A stretch of 64,000 bases of DNA from Plasticicumulans acidivorans (GTDB taxonomy: Bacteria; Pseudomonadota; Gammaproteobacteria; Competibacterales; Competibacteraceae). Positions within the stretch are counted from its first letter, which is position 1. The number at the start of each line of letters is the position of its first letter. Where the stretch lies: contig NZ_QGTJ01000001.1 of NCBI RefSeq assembly GCF_003182095.1, positions 1 through 64,000 on the forward strand, in the 5' to 3' direction. The translations under genes were made by a program, and so were the position numbers. Below, piece after piece: positions 16,122-26,367 of the stretch. The notes under the pieces were generated by a model. The model had not been told where the DNA came from. It saw only the letters and a list, made by a program, of their open reading frames with translations, and did not search any database.

Positions 16122-17522
16122 TCAGCTGCGCCGGATGGCGAAGCCATCGACATAGGCCTGCGGCTGCGCCGGATCGAACTCGCGGCCCATCACGCGGATC
16201 TTGCGATAGCCGATCTGTGCCTGCGGCGGCAGCGGCTCGCCGAGTTCCTGCATCAGCCGGCGCGCGTCGGTGAGCAGGAACACCTGCTCGGCCAGCCCGC
16301 GGTAGTCGAGCTCGCCCTTGACGTAACCCCAGCGCTGCATCTGCGTCAGCATCCACACCGCCATCGAATACCACGGCAGCGGCGCGAAGTCGGCGCGATC
16401 GGGCACGTCGCAAACATTGCCGAGACCGTCGGCGTAGCGCCCGGTCAGCGCCTGGCGGATCACCACCTCCGGCTGGTTGAGGTAGTTCTGCGGCGCGATC
16501 GCCTTGGCGATCATCGGCCGGTTGGCCGGATCGCTGGCCATCGCCGCTGCCTTGAGCACCGCACGGTACAGCGCCGCATAGGTGTTCGGATTGGCGCGGA
16601 TGAACTCCGCCGACAGGCCGAAGGCGCAGCACGGGTGCCCGTCCCAGATGTCTTTCGAGAGGATGTGGATGAAGCCGATCTCGTCATACACCGCCCGCTG
16701 GTTGAACGGATCGGGCCCGAGAAAGCCGTCGATGTTGCCGGCGCGCAGATTGGCGATCATCTCCGGCGGCGGCGTCACCCGCAGCTGCACGTCGCGGTCG
16801 GGATCGAGACCGTGCTCGGCGAGGTAGTAGCGCAGCAGGAAGTTGTGCATCGAGAACTCGAACGGAATCGCGAACTTGAAGCCCTTCCAGTTGCGCGGAT
16901 CGCGATTGTTCCGGTGCTTGAGCGCCAGCGTGATCGCCTGACCGTTGACGTTCTGAATGGTCGCCACGCGCATCGGCTGCGGCGCCGAACCGAGCCCCAT
17001 CGAGATCGCCAGCGGCATCGGCGAGAGGAAGTGCGAGGCGTCGAGTTCACCGTTGAGGACGCGGTCGCGCACCAGCGCCCAGCCGGCGGTCTTCTGCAGC
17101 GTCACCTCCAGCCCCTGCTCGCGGTACAGGCCGAGCGGATCGGCCATGATCAGCGGCGTCGCGCAGTTGATCGGAATGAAGCCGATGTTCAGGTGCTTTT
17201 TCTCCAGCGCCCCGCCGCTCTCCTGCGCCATCGCCTGCAGCGCCGGCAGCGGCAGCACGCTGGCAATCGCCGCCATCGCCGTCGCCTTGCCGACGGCGGC
17301 GAGAAAACGCCGCCGCGTCGCATCGTGCGGGAACAGGGCACGCACGGCGGCGGCCTCGACGAAGTCCTGCGACAGCGTGTCGGCGGCGCGCGCCCGCTGC
17401 TGACGGCGGGCGGCGGCCGCCGCGTCGTGCTCGTGCTGACTGGCGTGCTGGCCGCAGCTGCAGCCGCCGAGCGCGACCTCGGCATCGTAGGGACGGTAGA
17501 GATTGTCGTCTGGCATGGTCAT
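16122..17522 (-). CDS. ABC transporter substrate-binding protein, NrtA/CynA type, with internal Tat signal
   Basis: A 466-residue protein of the NrtA/SsuA family, which binds nitrate, cyanate, bicarbonate or related anions in the periplasm. A twin-arginine signal (TRRRFLAAVGKATAMAAIAS) lies about 68 residues from the start, not at the N-terminus. Before it comes an unusual Cys/His-rich segment (GGCSCGQHASQHEHD, about residues 19-33). The mature domain includes INIGF-like LNIGFIPINCATPLIMAD and GFLGPDPFNQRAV. Either the protein is exported with a long N-extension or a later start is used. It is 39 bases after the rubredoxin-reductase gene. The true ligand is undetermined; cyanate is suggested by linkage to cynS. 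Confidence 0.85.
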   Translation of the reverse strand: MTMPDDNLYRPYDAEVALGGCSCGQHASQHEHDAAAAARRQQRARAADTLSQDFVEAAAVRALFPHDATRRRFLAAVGKATAMAAIASVLPLPALQAMAQESGGALEKKHLNIGFIPINCATPLIMADPLGLYREQGLEVTLQKTAGWALVRDRVLNGELDASHFLSPMPLAISMGLGSAPQPMRVATIQNVNGQAITLALKHRNNRDPRNWKGFKFAIPFEFSMHNFLLRYYLAEHGLDPDRDVQLRVTPPPEMIANLRAGNIDGFLGPDPFNQRAVYDEIGFIHILSKDIWDGHPCCAFGLSAEFIRANPNTYAALYRAVLKAAAMASDPANRPMIAKAIAPQNYLNQPEVVIRQALTGRYADGLGNVCDVPDRADFAPLPWYSMAVWMLTQMQRWGYVKGELDYRGLAEQVFLLTDARRLMQELGEPLPPQAQIGYRKIRVMGREFDPAQPQAYVDGFAIRRS

Positions 17523-17561
17523 CTCTCGACTGAGGCGGGCGGAAGAAAAAGCGGGCGGGAT

Positions 17562-18902
17562 TCAGGCGGCGCTGGCGAGCGGGGCCGGGCCGAGCGTCAG
17601 GCGGGCGATGCGCTCGCCGTCGCGCCACTGCTGCATCACCAGGCGCAGCGGACCGTCCTCGACGGTGCGCCACTCGCCGTCGGCGCAGGGCGCACCTTCG
17701 AGCGTCACTGGCAGGGCGCGGGTCTTCAGGCGGATCACCGGCGGGCGGTGGCGGTAACCGGCGTGGGCGCGGCCGAGCACGGCGTGCGCCAGTGCTTCGG
17801 CCTGCAGCGCGATCGGCTCGATGAAACGGCAGGGCCGGCCGTCGAGGCTGATGCAGTCACCGAGCGCGTAGACGTCTTCGGCACTGCTGCGCAGCGTCTG
17901 CGGGTCGACGACGATGCCGCGCTCGAAGGCGAGCCCGCCGCTGCGTGCCAGCCGCGCTTCGGTCTGCAGCCCGGTGGCGGCCAGCAGCAGATCGGCGGCC
18001 ACGCGGCGGCCGTCGGCGAGCTGCAGCACGCGCGGTGCCGCAGCGTCGGTGAGCAGCTCGCGGATCTGCGCGCCACCGATGAAACGGATGCCGAGCCCGG
18101 CCCAGGCCTGTTGCAGGCGTGTCGCGGCCGGCGGCGGCAGCAGCGCGGCGAGCGGGCGCTCGGCACAGTCGAGCACGCTGACTTCATGGCCGCAGCGCGC
18201 CAGGTCCTCGGCCAGCTCGCAGCCGACCATGCCGGCACCGACGATGGCCACGCGCTGCGGCCCCTGCGCCAGCTGCGCGCGCAGCCCGCTCCACGCCGCC
18301 AGATCATTGACCCGCCAGCACAGCCCGGGCGTCAGCGGCGCCGGCAAAGCCGGCCGCGCACCCTGCGCCAGCACCAGCTGGCGGTAGCGCAGACTGCCGC
18401 GGGTGGTGCGCAGCTGGTGCAGCGCCGGACTCAGGCCGACGGCGAACGTCTCGCTGAGCAATTGCACGCCGAGGCGCCCGGCCGCGGCGGCGGCGGTTTC
18501 GCGCACCAGCGTCTGTGCGCTCTGGCCGCGGCTGAGCGCCAGCGACAGCTCCGGCTTGTGATAAACATCGCCGCTGCAGCCGGTGACCAGCGTGATCGGC
18601 AGCCCGGCATCGAGTTCGCGCAGCGCCGCCGCCGCCGCCCAGCCGGCCGCGCCGGCACCGACGATGACCACGCCGGCCTCGCGCCGGCGCGCCACCGCGG
18701 CCGGGCGCGCCACCGCGCGCGGAGCGCAGACTTCGAAGTCGGCTTTGCCGACGCCGCACAGCGGGCAGACCCAGTCGTCCGGGATGTCCTCGAAGCGGGT
18801 GCCGGCGGCGATGCCGCTGTCGGCATCGCCGAGCGCTTCGTCGTAGATCAGGCCGCAGGCGCGGCAGATGTAACGCTTCCAGTCGCCGCCCTGCGCGCTC
18901 AT
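17562..18902 (-). CDS. Rubredoxin fused to NAD(P)H-rubredoxin reductase
   Basis: A 446-residue fusion. Residues about 8-56 form a rubredoxin (CRACG at the first iron-binding loop, CPLCG at the second). From about 73 on there is an FAD/NAD(P)H pyridine nucleotide-disulfide-type reductase, with an FAD-binding GAGAAG, a second Rossmann motif GAGMVG (about 226) and the FAD motif YALGDC (about 352). It would pass electrons from NAD(P)H to its own rubredoxin and on to an oxygenase or reductase. It overlaps the upstream flavoprotein gene by four bases (ATGA), so the two are probably partners. Fusion with rubredoxin at the N-terminus is less common than two separate genes. Confidence 0.85.
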   Translation of the reverse strand: MSAQGGDWKRYICRACGLIYDEALGDADSGIAAGTRFEDIPDDWVCPLCGVGKADFEVCAPRAVARPAAVARRREAGVVIVGAGAAGWAAAAALRELDAGLPITLVTGCSGDVYHKPELSLALSRGQSAQTLVRETAAAAAGRLGVQLLSETFAVGLSPALHQLRTTRGSLRYRQLVLAQGARPALPAPLTPGLCWRVNDLAAWSGLRAQLAQGPQRVAIVGAGMVGCELAEDLARCGHEVSVLDCAERPLAALLPPPAATRLQQAWAGLGIRFIGGAQIRELLTDAAAPRVLQLADGRRVAADLLLAATGLQTEARLARSGGLAFERGIVVDPQTLRSSAEDVYALGDCISLDGRPCRFIEPIALQAEALAHAVLGRAHAGYRHRPPVIRLKTRALPVTLEGAPCADGEWRTVEDGPLRLVMQQWRDGERIARLTLGPAPLASAA

Positions 18903-20041
18903 GCCGGCAGCTCCTCGCGCGACAGCCGCGCCATCTCCCAGCGCAGGTGCTTGATCGCCGGCGTGACGATGGCAACGAAGTGCGATTCACGCACCCGCCG
19001 CTGCGCCGCCGCGCTCAGCAGGTAGCCGCGCGCGCCCTGATGCAGCAGGGCCGACTGCGCCGCGCGCAAGGCCAGCTCCGCGCCCTGCGTGCGCGCATCG
19101 AGCACGTCGAGCAGGTAATCGCGGCTGCCGTCGAAGGGCGTGCAGGCCAGCCGGCCGGCGCGCTGCGCCAGCTCGTCGAATTCGGCCTGCAGCTCGGCGG
19201 CGCCGTCGTGCAGGTAGCGGTTGACGTGGCCGAGCATCGGTTCGACCTCGTCGATACTGTCCAGACTGCCCTGCACCACGCCGAGCGCCATGCCCAGCTG
19301 CAGCAGGATGAAAGCGGCGCGGATGCGGGCGATGAACGGCCGCGCCGGATCGGCGATCAGCACGTCCTCGCCGACGAACAGATCGTTGACGCGCACGCCC
19401 CAGGTGCTGGTGCCCTCCATCGCCGAGAACGCCGGGCACGGCCGCAGCTCCACCGGCTCACGGCAGTGCAGCAGGAACATGATCTCGTGCGACACCGAGC
19501 CGTCGTCGCGCAGCACGCTGGCGACCGCACCGCAGTACTGGCCGACGTTGATGTGGCTGACCCACGGCAGCGCGCCGCTGACCCGGTAGCCGCCGGCGAC
19601 GCGGCGGGCACGCAGCAGCATCGGCTCGATGCCGCTCAGCGCCTTCATCGGATTCGACAGCGCCGTGCCGCCGAAGCTGAGTCCGGCGGCATGCTGCTGC
19701 AGGCAGGCACCGCCAAGCGCCGGATTGCCGGACTGCTCCATGTACAGGCCGCAGACGGCGTGACACCACATCAGGAAGCCGGTCGCGCCACAGACGCGAC
19801 TGACCTCCTGCGCAGCGGTGAGCGCGCGCTCATACCGCCGCCCGCCGAGCTCCAGGTGCGCACCGAGGGCACCGGCCTCGCCGAGCGCCGCCATCACGCC
19901 GAGGGGATACAGACCCTCGCGGTCGATGCGCTGCACCGCGGCGGCGAGCGGGCCACGGGCAATGTCGGTCACGCGCTGCAGCCAGGCGGCGTCGCACTCG
20001 GGCGAAGCCACGGTCGCGGACGGCTGTTCGAGGTGGTTCAC
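18899..20041 (-). CDS. Acyl-CoA-dehydrogenase-fold flavoprotein
   Basis: A 380-residue protein with the three-part acyl-CoA dehydrogenase fold: a helical N-domain (about 20-120), a beta domain (about 125-230) and a C-terminal four-helix bundle (about 240-375). The family includes true dehydrogenases and also flavin-dependent monooxygenases and sulfur-acquisition proteins of the SfnB/DszC type. No fatty-acid genes are adjacent. Neighbours are a rubredoxin reductase, an OsmC protein and a rhodanese, which fits a redox role on a small sulfur or nitrogen compound better than beta-oxidation. The substrate is unknown. The stop overlaps the next gene start. Confidence 0.75.
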   Translation of the reverse strand: MNHLEQPSATVASPECDAAWLQRVTDIARGPLAAAVQRIDREGLYPLGVMAALGEAGALGAHLELGGRRYERALTAAQEVSRVCGATGFLMWCHAVCGLYMEQSGNPALGGACLQQHAAGLSFGGTALSNPMKALSGIEPMLLRARRVAGGYRVSGALPWVSHINVGQYCGAVASVLRDDGSVSHEIMFLLHCREPVELRPCPAFSAMEGTSTWGVRVNDLFVGEDVLIADPARPFIARIRAAFILLQLGMALGVVQGSLDSIDEVEPMLGHVNRYLHDGAAELQAEFDELAQRAGRLACTPFDGSRDYLLDVLDARTQGAELALRAAQSALLHQGARGYLLSAAAQRRVRESHFVAIVTPAIKHLRWEMARLSREELPA

Positions 20042-20078
20042 GGGCGTGTCTCCTGTGTCGGGCGGGCGGCGCGTGGGG

Positions 20079-20633
20079 TCAGTCCATCAGGCTGACGGTC
20101 ATCGGCACCGGGTTGCGCAGGGTGTTGGCGACCGGCGAGAAGTAGTTGGCGCGGCGCACGATCTCTGCGAGCTCCTCGCGGCTGGCATCGCCCTCGACCA
20201 GCACCTTGACGCGGATTTCCTGAAAGCCCATCTGCGCCGGCTCGCGCTCAGCGCCGCCGGCACCCCAGGCGGCGCTGTTGCCAATGTCGGCTTCGAGGAA
20301 CACCTCCAGCCGCGTCAGCCGCACCTGCTTCCAGGTGGCGACGGCGGTAACGCCGACGGCCAGGCAGCCGCCCAGGCCGGAGAGCACGATCTCGCCCGGC
20401 GCCGGCGCGGTGTCCTCGCCGAACAGATGCGGCGGCTCGTCGACGACCACCGCCTGGTGCTGGCCGACGTAGCTCAGCGTGCGGTACTGCCCTTCACAGA
20501 CGGTGTGGACGACATTGGTGCCGCGAAACTCCGGGTTGGCGCGGCCCTTGTCGGCGAAGCCCATCAGGCCGTCGCGATCGATCGGACGCAGATAGACTCT
20601 GGCGGTGGTCGGGGTGGCGGTTGCGGTGCTCAT
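20079..20633 (-). CDS. OsmC-family protein
   Basis: A 184-residue OsmC/Ohr-fold protein. The second conserved cysteine sits in LSGLGGCLAVGVTAVA, and an earlier one is in VVHTVCEGQYRT. OsmC proteins are thiol peroxidases acting on organic hydroperoxides, and some variants act in sulfur metabolism. The N-terminal part does not follow the standard Ohr pattern exactly, so it may be a specialised member. It lies 37 bases before the flavoprotein gene and 187 bases after the rhodanese gene. No separate promoter is evident in that gap. Confidence 0.8.
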   Translation of the reverse strand: MSTATATPTTARVYLRPIDRDGLMGFADKGRANPEFRGTNVVHTVCEGQYRTLSYVGQHQAVVVDEPPHLFGEDTAPAPGEIVLSGLGGCLAVGVTAVATWKQVRLTRLEVFLEADIGNSAAWGAGGAEREPAQMGFQEIRVKVLVEGDASREELAEIVRRANYFSPVANTLRNPVPMTVSLMD

Positions 20634-20820
20634 GGTGTGACTCCTGCGGGTGGTAATGCCGCTGCGACGCGGCGCGGCGGCGGATGAAAAAGCGCTGACA
20701 GACCCCGGCCGGGCGGAGGCCGGGCAAGCCGCCCCCGTCGACGCCATCGGCATGGCATCGCGGCCGATACGATCCGTGGGAAAAGCGTGGCGGTGCAGGC
20801 GGGCGCCGGGCCCGCGCCGC

Positions 20821-21696
20821 TTACGCCGGCTGCGCCAGCGGCAGGCCGGTCTCGATCGGCAGCGCGGGATCGCGCGACCATTCGTTCCAGGAACCGAAGT
20901 ACATGCGCACGCGCTCGAAACCGGCCTGGCGCAGCGCCAGGAAGGTGTTGGAAGCGCGGGCGCCCTTGAAGCAGTAGAGGTAAACGGTGTCATCGGCGCT
21001 GATGCCGGCCGAGGCGCACTCGGCGCGGATCTCGTCCGGCGTCTTGAACACCGGCCCGACCGCCGACGGCTTCATGAAGCGGTACCACTCGATCCAGCGC
21101 GCACCGGGCAGCCGCCCCTTGCGCGGCGCGAAGTCCTTGCCATACGGCGAGGAGCTTTCACCGATCCATTCCTCGACATCGCGCACGTCGAGCAGCACCA
21201 CGTCGCTGCCGAGCGCCGCGGCGACTTCGTGCTTGGTCAGCATGATCTCGGCCGGCTGCAGCGCGCTCGGGAAGCTCGCTGCCTGCGGCGTGAGCGCACC
21301 GCTCTCCAGCGCCCGCCCCTGCGCCACCCAGGCACTCAGCCCGCCGTCGAGCACCCGCACCTGCGGATAACCGAGCCAGCTGAGCAGGAAGTAGCCGCGG
21401 CAGGACTGGCCGTAGCCGGAATGCATCGAGTCCTCATAGAACACCGCGATCTCGCGGCCGGACAGGCCGACGGCCCCGAAGGCCGCGCTGAAGGTCTCGC
21501 GCAGCTCGCTCAGGCCCTCGGCGGTCGAGGTGGCAAGGTAGGTGAATATCTCGCGCAGATTGACGGCGCCCGGCAGATGGCCGGCGGCGTAGGCCTCGGG
21601 CTCGCGGGTATCGATCAGCACCACGGCTTGCGTGGCCATCAGCTCGGCGAGCGCCTGCGGGCTGACGAGGGCGGACGGAATGGACTGTGCGTTCAT
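20821..21696 (-). CDS. Sulfurtransferase with two rhodanese domains
   Basis: A 291-residue protein of the thiosulfate / 3-mercaptopyruvate sulfurtransferase family. The N-terminal rhodanese domain (about 8-130) contains LIDTREPEAYAAGHLPGAVN and a Ser/Cys-containing inactive loop. The C-terminal domain (about 150-285) has the catalytic loop YCFKGARAS, with Cys at the position of the persulfide-carrying residue. Rhodaneses move sulfane sulfur, classically from thiosulfate to cyanide to make thiocyanate. ATG 21696 is taken as start because it follows the sigma-54 promoter at 21742-21757 at a suitable distance. It is the first gene of the cyanase operon. Confidence 0.85.
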   Translation of the reverse strand: MNAQSIPSALVSPQALAELMATQAVVLIDTREPEAYAAGHLPGAVNLREIFTYLATSTAEGLSELRETFSAAFGAVGLSGREIAVFYEDSMHSGYGQSCRGYFLLSWLGYPQVRVLDGGLSAWVAQGRALESGALTPQAASFPSALQPAEIMLTKHEVAAALGSDVVLLDVRDVEEWIGESSSPYGKDFAPRKGRLPGARWIEWYRFMKPSAVGPVFKTPDEIRAECASAGISADDTVYLYCFKGARASNTFLALRQAGFERVRMYFGSWNEWSRDPALPIETGLPLAQPA

Positions 21697-21741
21697 GGCC
21701 TTACCTGCGAGTTGGCGGGGGGTTGCGGGCCATTGAGCTAT

Positions 21742-21757
21742 CGCAACGGGCGTGCCA
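21742..21757 (-). promoter_or_regulatory. Sigma-54 (-24/-12) promoter of the rhodanese-to-cyanase operon
   Basis: The minus strand reads TGGCACGCCCGTTGCG, a near-exact match to the sigma-54 consensus with GG and GC ten bases apart. Transcription would start near 21731, about 35 bases before the ATG of the sulfurtransferase gene. A sigma-54 activator is encoded immediately upstream, and a large palindrome lies about 170 bases upstream. Confidence 0.85.
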
Positions 21758-21775
21758 GAACGCAGAAAAACGCAC

Positions 21776-21799
21776 AAAAAACGCCGCAAAGCGTTTTTT
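21776..21799 (-). terminator. Small hairpin with T-run between activator gene and sigma-54 promoter
   Basis: AAAAAACGC (21776-21784) pairs with GCGTTTTTT (21791-21799) around a six-base loop. It could act as a rho-independent terminator in either direction. On the minus strand it would end the activator transcript before the sigma-54 promoter. The stem is short in G/C pairs, so strength is uncertain. Confidence 0.45.
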
Positions 21800-21878
21800 A
21801 TTGATTCACATCATTGCCTTACCGCTGATCACCGATCCGCAGACAGCGCTGCCGAGGCGGACATCAGCAGCGGATCGG

Positions 21879-21926
21879 GGCAGGACAAAGTTGGACATTG
21901 TCGACAATGTTCAACTTTGTCCTGCC
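21879..21926. promoter_or_regulatory. 48-bp near-perfect palindrome, probable enhancer (UAS) for the sigma-54 activator
   Basis: Two 24-base arms meet at 21902/21903 with a single mismatch. The inner part reads ACATTGTC/GACAATGT and the outer part GGACAAAGTTG/CAACTTTGTCC. The centre is about 170 bases upstream of the predicted sigma-54 transcription start, a typical distance for an upstream activating sequence looped to the promoter. It begins six bases after the activator gene ends. It could also fold as a hairpin in the activator mRNA, but no T-run follows it directly. Confidence 0.65.
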
Positions 21927-21931
21927 TGGCA

Positions 21932-23542
<1,611 letters not shown>

Positions 23543-23615
23543 GACGGACACGCTGGCAGGCGGCGGATGATCGGCTAGCCTGCATGCGCCGGCAGCGCGA
23601 CGCCAGACCGGCGGC

Positions 23616-24218
23616 TCATGCCCGCGCTTCGTCCTCGTCCAGATGAAAACGCTGATGCAGCGCCTGCCGGCAGCCGGCCAGCAGCGCATCGGACTGCTCA
23701 CCCGTGCCGAGTGCCCGAGCCAGTGCCACGGCGCCGGTTATTTCGGCGAGCAGCGAACCGGCCTGCACCGCCAGCGCCGCCCCGCCATGGGCTTCGAGCA
23801 GGCGGGCGAGCGCCTGCTCGAAGCGGCCGACACCGGCGGCGAAGGCCGCATGCGCGGCGGTATCGAGGCGCGGCAGATCGGCCGACAGCGCCGGCAGCGG
23901 GCAGCCGCATTCGGGAGAATCGCGGTGCTCGCTCGAAATGTAGAGATCGAGAAAGTCGCGCAGCGCCTGGCGCGGCGGCTTGTCGGCGGTGACGCCGAGC
24001 AGGCGCTCGCGGCCCTGCGCGAACATGGTTTCGATCGCCTCGGCCACCAGCGCGCTCTTTGACGGGAAATGCGCGTAGAAGCCACCGTGCGTCAGCCCGG
24101 CACGGGCCATGATGCCGGCGACGCCGACACGGTGCGGGCCGTCGCAGCGGATCGCCTGTGCGGCCTCCTCCAGCACGCGGTTGCGCACGCGGGCCTTGTG
24201 GGTAGCGTCATAACGCAT
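23616..24218 (-). CDS. TetR-family repressor
   Basis: A 200-residue TetR protein. The N-terminal HTH (about 8-55) reads RVGVAGIMARAGLTHGGFYAHFPSK and is followed by a helical ligand domain. The C-terminal part contains PECGCPLPALSADL, typical of a TetR subgroup that controls oxidoreductase or lipid genes. The start at 24218 was chosen because it begins the family homology (MRYDATHKARVRNRVL); longer starts add low-complexity sequence. It starts seven bases after the beta-ketoacyl synthase stop and is probably co-transcribed, with autoregulation at the operator region upstream of that gene. Confidence 0.85.
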   Translation of the reverse strand: MRYDATHKARVRNRVLEEAAQAIRCDGPHRVGVAGIMARAGLTHGGFYAHFPSKSALVAEAIETMFAQGRERLLGVTADKPPRQALRDFLDLYISSEHRDSPECGCPLPALSADLPRLDTAAHAAFAAGVGRFEQALARLLEAHGGAALAVQAGSLLAEITGAVALARALGTGEQSDALLAGCRQALHQRFHLDEDEARA

Positions 24219-24225
24219 CGTGGTT

Positions 24226-25497
24226 TTACTCCCAGCGCCGCAGCAGCAGCGCGGCATTGACGCCGCCGAAGCCGAAGCCATTGACCATGGCATAGTCGAC
24301 CTGCGCCTGCCGCGCCTGCAGGCCGATCAGATCGAGCCCGGCGGCCAGTTCGTCGGGCTGCTGCAAGTTTAGCGTCGGCGGCAGCCAGCCCTCACGCAGC
24401 GCGCAGACCGCGAATACCGCGGCCAGCGCGCCGGCCGCGCCGAGCAGATGCCCGGTGGCTGATTTGGTCGAGGAAATCGCCGGGCTGTGGCGACCGAACA
24501 CCGCATGCAGCGCCGCCAGCTCGCCGCGATCGCCGACCGGCGTCGAGGTCGCATGGGCGTTGAGGTAACCGACGGCATCCGCCGGCACGCCGGCCTGCGC
24601 CAGCGCCACCCGCATCGCCTGCTGGGCACCGGCGCCGTCTTCCGGCGCGGCGGTGATGTGCCAGGCATCGGCGCTGGTGCCGTAGCCGACCAGTTCGGCC
24701 AGCGGCTCGGCACCGCGGGCGCGGGCGTGATCGAGGCGTTCGAGCACCAGCACCGCAGCGCCCTCGCCCATCACGAAGCCGTCACGCGCGCGGTCGAACG
24801 GCCGCGAGGCCTGTTCCGGTGTGTCGTTGAAGCCGGTCGACAGCGCCCGCGCGGCGGCGAAGCCGCCAAGGGCGACACGATCGATGCAGGCCTCGGTGCC
24901 GCCGGCGACGACGACATCGGCCTCGCCGGCGCGGATCAGACGCGCCGCATCGCCGAGCGCCTGCACGCCGGCGGCACAGGCGGTGACCGGCGCACCGAGC
25001 GGTCCGCGCAAACCGTGGCGGATCGAGACCTGACCGGCGGCGAGATTGACCAGGAACGACGGCACGGTGAACGGCGACAGCCGCCGCGGCCCGCGCGTGG
25101 CGACGGTCTGCGCCGCCTCGACGATCGCCGGAAAACCGCCGATGCCGGACGCGATGACGGTGCCGGTACGCGCCCGCGCCGCGGCATCGGCCGGCGCCCA
25201 GCCGGCCTGCGCCAGCGCCGCATCGGCGGCCGCCAGTGCAAACGGAATGAAGCGGTCCATCTTGCGCTGTTCCTTGGCGGCCACCACGCGGTCGAGGTCG
25301 AAGCCGCCCTCGGCATCTTCCCGGATGTCCGGCACGCGGCCGCCGATGCGGCACGGCAGCTCGGCAACGACGGCGGCATCGAGCGCACGGATGCCGGAGC
25401 GGCCGGCGAGCAGCCGCGACCAGACCAGCGGCACGCCACAGCCGAGCGGTGAAACGGCACCGAGGCCGGTGATGACGATGCGTTGCGACTCTTGCAA
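24226..25497 (-). CDS. Beta-ketoacyl-ACP synthase, KAS II / FabF-like
   Basis: A 423-residue condensing enzyme. The thiolase-fold catalytic triad is visible: Cys in VTACAAGVQA (about residue 172), His in NAHATSTPVGD (about 313) and His in KSATGHLLGAAG (about 348). The C-terminal GFGFGGVNA matches FabF. The start is taken as TTG 25497 because GAGGAG lies six bases upstream and the family begins MQESQRIVITG-like. An ATG at 25548 would place that ribosome-binding site inside the gene. It elongates acyl-ACP with malonyl-ACP. With no acpP or fabG next door and a TetR gene behind it, this is probably an accessory, regulated KAS that tunes acyl composition. Confidence 0.88.
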   Translation of the reverse strand: MQESQRIVITGLGAVSPLGCGVPLVWSRLLAGRSGIRALDAAVVAELPCRIGGRVPDIREDAEGGFDLDRVVAAKEQRKMDRFIPFALAAADAALAQAGWAPADAAARARTGTVIASGIGGFPAIVEAAQTVATRGPRRLSPFTVPSFLVNLAAGQVSIRHGLRGPLGAPVTACAAGVQALGDAARLIRAGEADVVVAGGTEACIDRVALGGFAAARALSTGFNDTPEQASRPFDRARDGFVMGEGAAVLVLERLDHARARGAEPLAELVGYGTSADAWHITAAPEDGAGAQQAMRVALAQAGVPADAVGYLNAHATSTPVGDRGELAALHAVFGRHSPAISSTKSATGHLLGAAGALAAVFAVCALREGWLPPTLNLQQPDELAAGLDLIGLQARQAQVDYAMVNGFGFGGVNAALLLRRWE

Positions 25498-25551
25498 GAC
25501 AGGCTCCTCGGCGGCCAGTCCGGCCGCGTGGATGACGGTGAAGATCAATAA

Positions 25552-25589
25552 ATGATAGCCATCATCCCATAAGCCATGATCATTGTCAT
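25552..25589. promoter_or_regulatory. Possible TetR operator region upstream of the KAS gene
   Basis: ATGATAGCCATCAT (25552-25565) is an imperfect palindrome (two mismatched positions). AGCCATCATC/AGCCATGATC repeats 15 bases apart, and the palindrome ATGATCAT lies at 25577-25584. Position before a KAS-TetR pair suggests the TetR operator. This is inference only. Confidence 0.3.
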
Positions 25590-25612
25590 ATCAAACCAAA
25601 CCCGGCGCCGGC

Positions 25613-26293
25613 TCAGGTCTGCGCCCACATGCGCAGCAGGTTGTGATAGCTGCCGGTCAGCGAGACGATCGCTTCGCTGTCGGCGCCCTGCGCGCGCAGG
25701 CGCTGGATCGCCAGATCCATGTCGAACAGCAGCGTGCGCCGGGCGTCGTCGCGCACCAGGCTCTGCGTCCAGAAAAACGCGGCGATGCGCGCACCGCGCG
25801 TCACCGGCGTCACCCGGTGCAGGCTGGTCGAGGGGTAGATCACCATGTCGCCGGCCGGCAGCTTCACCGTGTGCGCGCCGTAGCAGTCGTCGACCGTCAG
25901 CTCGCCGCCGTCGTAATCCTGCGGATCACTGAGGAACAGCGTCGCCGAAACGTCGGTGCGCACGCGGGTATTGCTGCCGGTGATGGTGCGGATGGCGTTG
26001 TCGACGTGGTTGCCGAAGTCCATGCCGCCCTGGTAGCAGTTGAACAGCGGCGGGAACACCCGCTGCGGCAGCGCCGCGGTGATGAACAGCGCGTTGCGCT
26101 CCAGCGCCGCCAGGACCAGTTCGCCCAGCTCGCGCGCCGCCGGCGAGCCCTCCGGCAGTTGCAGATTGCGCTTGACCTGCGCCGACTGGTGACCGGCGGT
26201 GGCGCGACCGTCGACCCATTCGGCACCCGCCATCAGCGCCCGGCAGTGGGCGACCTGCGCGCGGCTCAACACCTCGGGAATATGCAGCAGCAT
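25613..26293 (-). CDS. PKHD-type Fe(II)/2-oxoglutarate hydroxylase (PiuC / YbiX family)
   Basis: A 226-residue protein of the family found beside TonB-dependent siderophore receptors (piuC, ybiX). The iron-binding HxD is in NHVDNAIR (about residue 97), the distal His in PSTSLHRV (about 157) and the 2-oxoglutarate Arg in TRGARIAAF (about 167). It is last in the tonB-exbB-exbD-receptor order, 75 bases after the receptor gene. The family role is unproven but is tied to iron acquisition; it may modify or release siderophore-bound iron. Confidence 0.9.
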   Translation of the reverse strand: MLLHIPEVLSRAQVAHCRALMAGAEWVDGRATAGHQSAQVKRNLQLPEGSPAARELGELVLAALERNALFITAALPQRVFPPLFNCYQGGMDFGNHVDNAIRTITGSNTRVRTDVSATLFLSDPQDYDGGELTVDDCYGAHTVKLPAGDMVIYPSTSLHRVTPVTRGARIAAFFWTQSLVRDDARRTLLFDMDLAIQRLRAQGADSEAIVSLTGSYHNLLRMWAQT

Positions 26294-26367
26294 CGGTTTT
26301 CTCTCTCGCGGACCATGCAGAAAAAAGCGCGCGCCCCTGGCCATGAGACGCGCGCAAAAGGTGGACA

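Noticed and set aside
16089-20095. Very long plus-strand open frame (978 codons) and others opposite the cyanase operon
   Set aside because: Arg/His/Gln-rich antisense shadow; the minus strand encodes a binding protein, a rubredoxin reductase and a flavoprotein with motifs.
21879-21926. Palindrome as a classical NifA-type UAS (TGT-N10-ACA) or as a simple terminator
   Set aside because: The TGT-N10-ACA pattern is not found, and no T-run follows the hairpin. A site for the adjacent activator fits better.
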